8,204 nucleotides of DNA. Source: Marinagarivorans sp. UBA5870. GTDB taxonomy: Bacteria; Pseudomonadota; Gammaproteobacteria; Pseudomonadales; Cellvibrionaceae. The stretch lies in contig DJFO01000439.1 in NCBI GenBank assembly GCA_002432555.1, positions 799 through 9,002 on the forward strand. The letters run 5' to 3'. A model generated the notes under the pieces. It ran no database searches and was not told where the DNA came from. It worked only from the letters and a program-made list of their open reading frames with translations. The stretch's first letter is position 1; each line of letters opens with the position of its first letter. Position numbers and translations under genes: made by a program. Below are positions 1-4,803 of the stretch, one piece after another.

Positions 1-95
1 GTGATAACCTGATATCCCGCACCTTCAATGATCGTTTTGAGATGCTGCAGATCCACCGGAGAATCATCTACTACGAGAACTTTGCTTGCAGTCAT
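1..95 (-). CDS. PilH/CheY-like response regulator, N-terminal fragment (runs off the left edge)
   Basis: Only the first 31 codons are in the window, starting at the ATG at 95-93. They read MTASKVLVVDDSPVDLQHLK and continue through a predicted helix to GYQVI. This is strand 1, the acidic pair (Asp10, Asp11) and helix 1 of a CheY-type receiver; DDSP after strand 1 is typical of PilH-like regulators. The phosphoacceptor Asp and later motifs lie outside the window. The start overlaps the stop of the upstream gene as ATGA (95-92), so the two are probably translationally coupled. An AGGA Shine-Dalgarno match lies at 109-106, ten bases before the start. The receiver family is clear. PilH rather than another single-domain regulator is an inference from the neighbour and the DDSP motif. 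Confidence 0.85.
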   Translation of the reverse strand, partial: MTASKVLVVDDSPVDLQHLKTIIEGAGYQVI

Positions 96-967
96 TTTGC
101 CAGTGTCCTAATTTCAGAAAAGTATTTGTTTACCACGTGTTCGAATTCGTTGTGATTGATCGGCTTGACCAAATAGGTATCACATCCCGCCAGAGTGCCT
201 TTAATCTTGTCAAAGGAGGACGAACGGCTCGTCAGCAGAACAATCGGGGGATTATTATTAAGTGGGCTGCGTTTGATGCGCTTGCAGGCAGCGTATCCAT
301 CCATTCCCGGCATTACTACATCCATGAAGATAATGTCATAGGCAGTCTTAGTAGACGCGTCGATTGCCGCTTCCGCCGAGGCTACACAGTCCACCTCAGT
401 GTCCAGCAAACCAAATTCGATTTCAATCTGTTTTCGCACCGCCAGACTATCGTCCACCACGAGCGCGCGTTGCAGGCCGTGACGTTTATTGCCCAGAGAA
501 CTATCGCTGCGCAATAACTTCAGCCCATCAATAGTCGTTTGACACAGATCGGCGGAATCGTTGCCGATCTGGAATTCGGGAAAGAAATTCAATTCTTTGA
601 TTGTATATTGATCAAGCAGGCGCAGAAGACGCGCGGGGTTCACAGGCACCGAGATAACATAACCCTCGGCTTGATCATCCGCCCGCGCCACCCTTATCTG
701 CGGTCGCTGTACGGCTTTGCCGGACGGGCGCTTGGTTAACCAGTGTTTGAGCACATTGGGATTATTGGTACAGAGGATCAGCAGATCGATTCCGTCTTCC
801 ACCGCCTTAGCATTGGCCGCGATAGGCACAGCCTCATAACTGCGGGTGCGATATTTGGTCACACCAAATATTCGGCTGAGGGCACCAAACGCCTCGCGTG
901 AAGCGCCGACGATTCCCACCTGGAAAACCCTCAGGGTCTTCGCATGATTTTTCACTGAATTCTGCAT
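92..967 (-). CDS. Tandem response regulator: degenerate receiver plus intact receiver, no DNA-binding output
   Basis: A 291-residue cytoplasmic protein with no DNA-binding domain. Residues about 167-285 are a complete phosphoreceiver: acidic pair Asp172/Asp173, phosphoacceptor Asp216 in FMDVVMPGMDGY, conserved Thr246 in LLTS and Lys268 in LVKP. Residues about 13-125 repeat the same fold pattern (VGIVGAS for strand 1, DLLILCTNNPN for strand 3, YVISVPVNPARLLRLLD for strand 5 and helix 5), but the acidic pair, the phosphoacceptor Asp and the Lys are all missing, so it looks like a pseudo-receiver. A linker at about 126-165 joins the halves. The intact domain probably takes phosphate from a histidine kinase and acts through protein contacts, as PilG/CheY types do. 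The next gene is a PilH-like regulator overlapping by ATGA. The ATG at 967 is the first start. A GAGG lies about 14 bases before it, rather far, so the start is moderately certain. Confidence 0.85.
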   Translation of the reverse strand: MQNSVKNHAKTLRVFQVGIVGASREAFGALSRIFGVTKYRTRSYEAVPIAANAKAVEDGIDLLILCTNNPNVLKHWLTKRPSGKAVQRPQIRVARADDQAEGYVISVPVNPARLLRLLDQYTIKELNFFPEFQIGNDSADLCQTTIDGLKLLRSDSSLGNKRHGLQRALVVDDSLAVRKQIEIEFGLLDTEVDCVASAEAAIDASTKTAYDIIFMDVVMPGMDGYAACKRIKRSPLNNNPPIVLLTSRSSSFDKIKGTLAGCDTYLVKPINHNEFEHVVNKYFSEIRTLAK

Positions 968-969
968 TG

Positions 970-1019
970 TTAACCGTTTTACCTCGCTTTCGCCCCATGC
1001 AGAGCCACAACTCGGTTAA
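970..1019 (-). repeat. Inverted repeat TTAACCG/CGGTTAA flanking the ribosome-binding site of the tandem regulator
   Basis: TTAACCG at 970-976 and its exact complement CGGTTAA at 1013-1019 are separated by 36 bases. On the minus strand the pair encloses the only Shine-Dalgarno-like GAGG of the 92-967 gene and ends two bases before its ATG. It could be a leader hairpin that limits ribosome access or a split operator. A 7-bp arm with a 36-base loop could also be chance. Confidence 0.25.
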
Positions 1020-1031
1020 GGGTGTTCTCTT

Positions 1032-1060
1032 GTATTAGCGCCTAACGAACAAAATAGCAA
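1032..1060 (-). promoter_or_regulatory. Candidate sigma-70 promoter for the response-regulator pair
   Basis: On the minus strand, TTGCTA (plus-strand 1055-1060) is followed after exactly 17 bases by TAATAC (plus-strand 1032-1037). The -35 matches four of six consensus bases and the -10 matches three of six, so the hexamers are modest but the spacing is ideal. It would give a leader of roughly 60 bases before the ATG at 967. The -35 hexamer and most of the spacer lie inside the inverted repeat at 1046-1071, the position expected for an operator. Confidence 0.4.
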
Positions 1061-1071
1061 CATTTTGTTCG
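1046..1071. repeat. Perfect 10-bp inverted repeat, candidate operator or hairpin
   Basis: CGAACAAAAT at 1046-1055 and ATTTTGTTCG at 1062-1071 are exact complements around the six-base centre AGCAAC. On the minus strand it overlaps the proposed -35 region and spacer of the response-regulator promoter, which suggests a repressor or activator site. On the plus strand it is followed by C and five T, like a weak intrinsic terminator, but no plus-strand gene lies upstream to be terminated. The operator reading is therefore preferred. Confidence 0.55.
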
Positions 1072-1470
1072 CTTTTTAATCGCATCCTGCAGTGTCAGCG
1101 CCAAGCGGAAGCAACGGACGCCAGATCCCGTCACTGAACAAGTTTACCGCAGCAGACCGCTTCTCGTAATGCTTAAATTATTTCAAACGAGCGCATGATC
1201 CGGAGAAATGGTTGCCAAACCGGGCCAGATGCCCTACAACCGCAGGGGCCGGAAGTGAGCAAGTTAAAAACCGCGGGTTTGCTAAACTTGTTCTCGATGG
1301 GATGCGTCATGTCCGCGGGGTCCACCAGCTACTTGCCCTGCGCTAACTTTATCGAAGGACTCCGTAACCTGCAGCGGACGCAGTAAGCCCGTTCACCAAA
1401 ATGCACAGCATCCTGGTTTTAGTCCGCACTCGGCGTTCATGTTTATCGCACTTATACGAGGCATTCGCAA

Positions 1471-2283
1471 ATGCAACACATAGATCCCAGCTACAATTTT
1501 TTTCTCGTGGCCCTTTCTTTCTGCGTATCCGTATTCGGTTCCTACACGGGTCTCATGCTGGTAAAAGCGGCGCAGTCATCCACCGTGAACAAAACGGGCT
1601 GGATCATGGCCGCCGCCATCGCCCTAGGCGGCGGTGCCATATGGACCATGCATTTTATCGGCATGTTGGCATATGACATGGGAATGCCCGTTAACTACGA
1701 CCCTCTCATCACCTTTGCCTCATTGGCGATCGCGGTCGTGGTAGTGGGGATCGGTCTTTTCTTCGTTGCCGGCGATCAGAATTCTGTCGCACGTTTAATG
1801 GTGGCCGGCGTGATTACCGGCCTAGGAGTCGCCTCCATGCACTACAGCGGCATGTATGCCATGAACATGGCGGCGAGCATGAGCTATGACCCCGGCCTTT
1901 TTGCCGTTTCGATCGTGATCGCCTTGGTGGCGGCCACTGCCGCTCTCTGGCTGGCGTTCAATCTCGATGGCAACGCCAAAATGCTCGGAGCGGCCCTGGT
2001 CATGGGCGTCGCAGTTTGCGGTATGCACTACGTCGGCATGGCGGCAATGCAAATGGACGCCATGGACCATGCGGTGCAAATTGAAGAAGGCATCAAGCCG
2101 CTGACCCTGGGCCTTTTCATCTTCTGCTTCTCAATGCTGTTGCTGGTCCTATGTCTGATCGTGGGCATGGCGCAACTGAGTCGGCGGATGTACGAGACCA
2201 TGGAGGCCGAGGATGCGAGCGCAGACGAACAATATTCCGAACGGTTTGGACGCCTGGATCTGACCGCTCACAAAACTTCATGA
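1471..2283 (+). CDS. Stand-alone MHYT-domain seven-helix membrane sensor protein
   Basis: A 270-residue integral membrane protein. It has seven hydrophobic segments, at about 8-30, 43-65, 78-100, 108-130, 142-164, 172-194 and 211-235. Three carry the family signature: MHFIGM (60-65), MHYSGM (123-128) and MHYVGM (185-190), each followed by further methionines. In the MHYT family these His and Met residues near the outer membrane face have been proposed to bind copper and sense O2, CO or NO; that role is a prediction for the family. MHYT is often fused to GGDEF, EAL or kinase modules. Here nothing follows helix 7 except a charged tail of about 35 residues (YETMEAEDASADEQ and on), so any output must go through a partner. 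ACGAGG at 1456-1461, nine bases before the ATG, supports this start. The family call is firm; the signal sensed is unknown. Confidence 0.93.
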   Translation: MQHIDPSYNFFLVALSFCVSVFGSYTGLMLVKAAQSSTVNKTGWIMAAAIALGGGAIWTMHFIGMLAYDMGMPVNYDPLITFASLAIAVVVVGIGLFFVAGDQNSVARLMVAGVITGLGVASMHYSGMYAMNMAASMSYDPGLFAVSIVIALVAATAALWLAFNLDGNAKMLGAALVMGVAVCGMHYVGMAAMQMDAMDHAVQIEEGIKPLTLGLFIFCFSMLLLVLCLIVGMAQLSRRMYETMEAEDASADEQYSERFGRLDLTAHKTS

Positions 2284-2317
2284 AGAAATTGGCGCCGAAC
2301 TCACCAAATCGACACAC

Positions 2318-2333
2318 TGTGACTTGCATCACA
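2318..2333. promoter_or_regulatory. Perfect CRP-type operator TGTGA-N6-TCACA
   Basis: The 16 bases TGTGACTTGCATCACA match the core CRP (cAMP receptor protein/Vfr) consensus in all ten defined positions. FNR-type half-sites (TTGAT/ATCAA) do not fit. The centre is 35-45 bases past the MHYT stop and about 263 bases before the hypX GTG. The most likely target is hypX or a promoter just downstream of the site, but no hexamer at the standard CRP spacing is strong, so the regulated transcript is not settled. The MHYT protein ends upstream, so the site does not overlap coding sequence. Confidence 0.6.
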
Positions 2334-2349
2334 TTCCGCAACTAACATA

Positions 2350-2385
2350 GATTAGCGCGCCGGGACCTTTTTCTGCGCGTTAATC
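2350..2385 (+). repeat. 10-bp stem-loop between the MHYT gene and hypX, possible terminator or leader structure
   Basis: GATTAGCGCG at 2350-2359 pairs with CGCGTTAATC at 2376-2385, with one G-T wobble, around a 16-base loop that contains five consecutive T. There is no T run after the 3' arm, so it is not a standard intrinsic terminator. It sits 67 bases past the MHYT stop and just downstream of the CRP-type site, so it could end the MHYT transcript or structure the leader of a long hypX transcript. Confidence 0.4.
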
Positions 2386-2514
2386 GTGTGAACCAATTCA
2401 AAAAATAACCATAAGAATAAACGACAACTTGGCTCTTCAGCTTTTCTCCTGGAATAAAAAAATAACCTTGCCTGCACTGCGCATAAAAACGCGGCTTTTA
2501 AAGATTTTTTATAT

Positions 2515-2543
2515 TTCAAATTGTTACAGGCCGAAGCTATAAC
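2515..2543 (+). promoter_or_regulatory. Candidate sigma-70 promoter for hypX
   Basis: TTCAAA (2515-2520) and TATAAC (2538-2543) are separated by 17 bases, with four of six and five of six consensus matches. The preceding 50 bases are very AT-rich (a run of six T and TATATTTC), like an UP element. A start near 2550 would leave a leader of about 39 bases before the GTG at 2589. No sigma-54 -24/-12 pair was found in the gap, although hydrogenase genes in some bacteria use one. Confidence 0.45.
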
Positions 2544-2588
2544 GCTTCATTAACCAGGTTTCCCCACCGTCTTACAAAGGATTCTACT

Positions 2589-4280
2589 GTGAAAATTCTC
2601 ATTCTCGCTTCATCCTTCAGCGGCCTCTGCCAAAGAGTACTACGGGAACTCATAGATGCCGGCCACTCTGTTGACCAGCATTACGGAATGGACCTACCGC
2701 GCCTGCGCGAGCAGATCGGCCAATTCGAACCCGAACTCATTGTTTGCCCCTTCCTTACGCATCGAATTCCTGAAGATATCTGGCAGAAGCATCGATGCCT
2801 CGTAGTGCACCCGGGCATCGAAGGCGATCGCGGCCCCTCTTCGCTCGATTGGGCCATTACCGAAAACGTGCCTTACTGGGGCGTCACCTTGCTGCAAGCG
2901 GATGCCGAAATGGACGCGGGAAATATTTGGGGTACCGCGGAATTCCCGATGCGGCAAGCCGGCAAGACCAGTATTTATAAAAGAGAAGTTAGCTGCGCGG
3001 CCGTGCGGTTGATCAAGCAAGCCGTGCTGGACGCAAACCGTGCCGATTTCAGGCCGCGCCCTCTCGATTATTCGAGTCCGGCGGTTCGAGGCGCGTTGCG
3101 CGACTCCATGCGTCAGTCGGACCGACAAATTGATTGGCAGCATGATTCCACGGAAGACATAGTGCAGAAAATGCGCGCCGCCGATACCTGTCCGGGCGTA
3201 TTGGATGAAGTCTTCGGGGCCGATGTGTTCTGTTACGGTCCCCTGCCCGAGCCACATCTAAGAGGCGTTCCGGGTGAGTGGCTCGCGGTGGCCTATGGCG
3301 CAGTCTGCAGGGCGACACGCGATGGGGCGGTTTGGATCCGACAGATGAAATGCGGGACTCCGGGCGCGCTGCCGGCCATTAAATTGCCAGCGGCGACTGT
3401 CGTGAAAGCGCTCGCTCCCGCTGAACATTTCGCCGAATTGATCGAAGTTGCATCCGAAACCCCCAATGATATCCGCGTCGACATTCGCGGACCGGTTGCC
3501 TACATCTACTTTAATTTCTATAACGGGGCAGCCAGTACCGAACAGTGCAAACGCCTCAAACAGACCGTCGTAGAGACCAAAAAACGGCCGGTGAAAACCC
3601 TTGTATTCATGGGCGGGGATGACTTTTTCAGCAATGGGATTCACCTCAATTGTATAGAGGCGGCCAAAAGTCCCGCGGACGAATCTTGGGCGAACATAAA
3701 CGCGATCGACGATCTGGTGGAAGAAATTATCAATTCACCGAACCATCTCACTATAGCCGCGCTGCGGAATAACGCCGGTGCCGGCGGGGCGATTCTACCT
3801 CTCGCCTGCGATCGGGTCGTGATTCGCGACGGGGTCGTCCTCAATCCACACTATGACAACATGGGTCTTTACGGATCAGAATACTGGACCTATTTGCTGC
3901 CCAAGAGAGTCGGCTCGGATTTCGCGTTTCAACTGACGCGCGCGTGTCAGCCGATGCTGGCAAAAGAGGCGTTTAATTGCGGTATGGCTGACACCTTACT
4001 GACTGAGGACTGGGATCACTTTCACCAACAGATATTTGAACTGGCGGCGCGCGCATCTATAGGCGCGGATTACCAGGAGGCGCTTGCCGTGAAACGGCGA
4101 GACCGCGAATGCGATCAGCAGGAGAAACCACTCGCCGTCTATCGGGAACTTGAGCTCGAGAAGATGCACGGCGCTTTCTATGACAAGGACAGCCGGTATC
4201 ATCTCGAAAGGCGCAAATTCGTTTATAAGGGTAAAGTTCCAGCCTATTTGCTGCGCGCCACAGAACGCACTACTTCGTAG
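2589..4280 (+). CDS. hypX: HypX, CO-forming [NiFe]-hydrogenase maturation protein (formyltransferase-hydratase fusion)
   Basis: A 563-residue cytoplasmic two-domain protein, close to usual HypX length. Family knowledge: HypX takes the formyl group of N10-formyl-tetrahydrofolate, passes it to coenzyme A and releases CO for the Fe(CN)2CO centre of [NiFe]-hydrogenases made in air. The N-terminal formyl-THF transferase-like domain (about 1-240) shows HPGIEGDRGPSSLDWAI (74-90) and MDAGNIW (108-114), with His74 and Asp109 at the catalytic His and Asp positions. The enoyl-CoA hydratase-like domain (about 295-480) shows SNGIHLN (348-354), PADESW (362-367), NNAGAGGA (394-401), NPHYDNMG (419-426) and GSEYWTYLLPKRVG (429-442), all HypX hallmarks. 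Both domains look intact. GTG at 2589 is chosen because AAAGGA (2576-2581) precedes it by seven bases and MKILILASSF fits strand 1. No hydrogenase or other hyp gene adjoins it; the enzyme it serves must be elsewhere. Confidence 0.96.
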   Translation: MKILILASSFSGLCQRVLRELIDAGHSVDQHYGMDLPRLREQIGQFEPELIVCPFLTHRIPEDIWQKHRCLVVHPGIEGDRGPSSLDWAITENVPYWGVTLLQADAEMDAGNIWGTAEFPMRQAGKTSIYKREVSCAAVRLIKQAVLDANRADFRPRPLDYSSPAVRGALRDSMRQSDRQIDWQHDSTEDIVQKMRAADTCPGVLDEVFGADVFCYGPLPEPHLRGVPGEWLAVAYGAVCRATRDGAVWIRQMKCGTPGALPAIKLPAATVVKALAPAEHFAELIEVASETPNDIRVDIRGPVAYIYFNFYNGAASTEQCKRLKQTVVETKKRPVKTLVFMGGDDFFSNGIHLNCIEAAKSPADESWANINAIDDLVEEIINSPNHLTIAALRNNAGAGGAILPLACDRVVIRDGVVLNPHYDNMGLYGSEYWTYLLPKRVGSDFAFQLTRACQPMLAKEAFNCGMADTLLTEDWDHFHQQIFELAARASIGADYQEALAVKRRDRECDQQEKPLAVYRELELEKMHGAFYDKDSRYHLERRKFVYKGKVPAYLLRATERTTS

Positions 4281-4301
4281 CGCAATCGGTACCGCCCACC
4301 G

Positions 4302-4321
4302 CGCGGAGCGACGGCTCCGCG
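4302..4321 (+). terminator. GC-rich stem-loop just after hypX, possible terminator without a T run
   Basis: CGCGGAGC (4302-4309) and GCTCCGCG (4314-4321) are exact complements around the loop GACG, starting 22 bases past the hypX stop. An 8-bp stem of almost pure G-C with a four-base loop at this distance suits transcript ending or 3'-end protection. The bases after it (AATTCCC) are not a T tract, so intrinsic termination is uncertain. The inner 7-bp arms GCGGAGC/GCTCCGC recur exactly in the palindrome at 8128-8149. Confidence 0.45.
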
Positions 4322-4364
4322 AATTCCCACGGCCAGCCCGCCTGTTATAGAATCCCAAATTGCA

Positions 4365-4420
4365 GCGGGAGTCCCCCGTGCTATTCCAATAGCAAAGGGC
4401 ATCCCGCGAAAGCGCAGGGA
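4365..4420. repeat. Compound palindrome, candidate REP-like extragenic element
   Basis: Two overlapping hairpins can form. The first (4365-4407) has three nested stems: GCGGGA/TCCCGC outside, CCC/GGG in the middle and TGCTAT/ATAGCA inside around TCCA. The second (4402-4420) re-uses the TCCCGC arm as TCCCGCG-AAAG-CGC-A-GGGA. The core TCCCGCGAAAGCG followed by GGGAT resembles short dispersed palindromes found between genes in many proteobacteria, here with an extra base in the 3' arm. The two folds are mutually exclusive. Whether this is a genome-wide repeat cannot be judged from one window. Confidence 0.4.
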
Positions 4421-4449
4421 TAGCCAGGAGCTGTGGCCTCGCGGAACCG

Positions 4450-4471
4450 CAGCCCAGGTTTTGCCGGGCTG
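4450..4471. repeat. 6-bp stem-loop CAGCCC/GGGCTG
   Basis: CAGCCC (4450-4455) pairs with GGGCTG (4466-4471), with a possible inner GG/CC pairing around TTTTG. It is the last in the run of palindromes after hypX. It may belong to the same repeat cluster or to one folded RNA; by itself it is weak. Confidence 0.3.
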
Positions 4472-4803
4472 TTGCCAAAGCCGTCTTGCTGCCTCCCGCC
4501 ATACAGTTTGTTCTGCCGCGGCGGCCTAACCAGCAGAGGATGAGCAGAATCCCACCCACTACTCGGTGCTGTCCTGTAAAATCTTTTTCCTAAACCTTGG
4601 CGGTGAGGGCAAATGAGAAACCGAGGGGAACATTGACCGTGCATAAGGGCGTCGGTGTGGAAGAAGTTATTGCCGGGCTTTGCGCTGCACCAGGCGGTGG
4701 GATTTTGGTCAGTGGTCGCCCAAGTTCCTCCTGGATTCCCCCTTGGACCTCGCTGCAGAGGCGCGTCAAATTCAATATTTTTCCAACTACTGAAACTGAA
4801 GCC

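Larger units (their letters stand above)
968..1470. other. 503-bp divergent intergenic region between the response regulators and the MHYT gene
   Basis: The left third holds the minus-strand leader, promoter and palindrome listed separately. The rest (about 1080-1470) has no convincing gene. A 63-codon open frame at 1195-1386 has no recognisable domain and only a weak ribosome-binding site. At 1260-1290 there is an imperfect hairpin: CAAGTT (1260-1265) pairs with AACTTG (1285-1290) and inside it AAACC (1268-1272) pairs with GGTTT (1276-1280). I could not match the region to any riboswitch class I know; in particular the conserved GEMM cyclic-di-GMP motifs are absent. No strong plus-strand promoter for the MHYT gene was recognised. 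Confidence 0.5.
4281..4803. other. 523-bp palindrome-rich intergenic region between hypX and the DUF349 gene
   Basis: No credible gene is visible. The DUF349 reading frame stays open upstream to a TTG at 4597, but those 69 codons show no family resemblance and are not annotated. The first 190 bases hold a series of stem-loops (listed separately) of the kind seen in dispersed REP-like elements or a structured RNA. The segment from about 4480 to 4800 has little structure. Weak promoter-like sequences occur: TGTTATAGA at 4343-4351 resembles an extended -10, and TAAAAT at 4577-4582 a plain -10; neither has a good -35. One of them may start the DUF349 transcript, which would then carry a leader of more than 200 bases. 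Confidence 0.5.

Noticed and set aside
1195..1330. Possible cyclic-di-GMP (GEMM) or other riboswitch before the MHYT gene
   Set aside because: The conserved core motifs of the riboswitch classes I know are not present; only generic hairpins are seen.
1195..1386. 63-codon open frame in the divergent intergenic region
   Set aside because: No recognisable domain, weak ribosome-binding site, and the composition of translated intergenic DNA.
1401..1676. 91-codon frame overlapping the MHYT gene
   Set aside because: Arginine/histidine-rich out-of-frame shadow of the MHYT coding sequence.
2400..2500. Sigma-54 promoter before hypX
   Set aside because: GG at about 2434 is not followed by GC at the required 10-base spacing.
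3996..4559. 187-codon minus-strand frame spanning the hypX end and the intergenic palindromes
   Set aside because: No domain resemblance, antisense to conserved HypX residues, and it crosses several hairpins.
4322..4600. 4.5S RNA, RNase P RNA or 6S RNA in the gap after hypX
   Set aside because: The invariant motifs of the first two (GGTCAGGTCCGGAAGGAAGC and GAGGAAAGTCCGGGC) are absent on both strands, and no 6S-like long central bubble was recognised.
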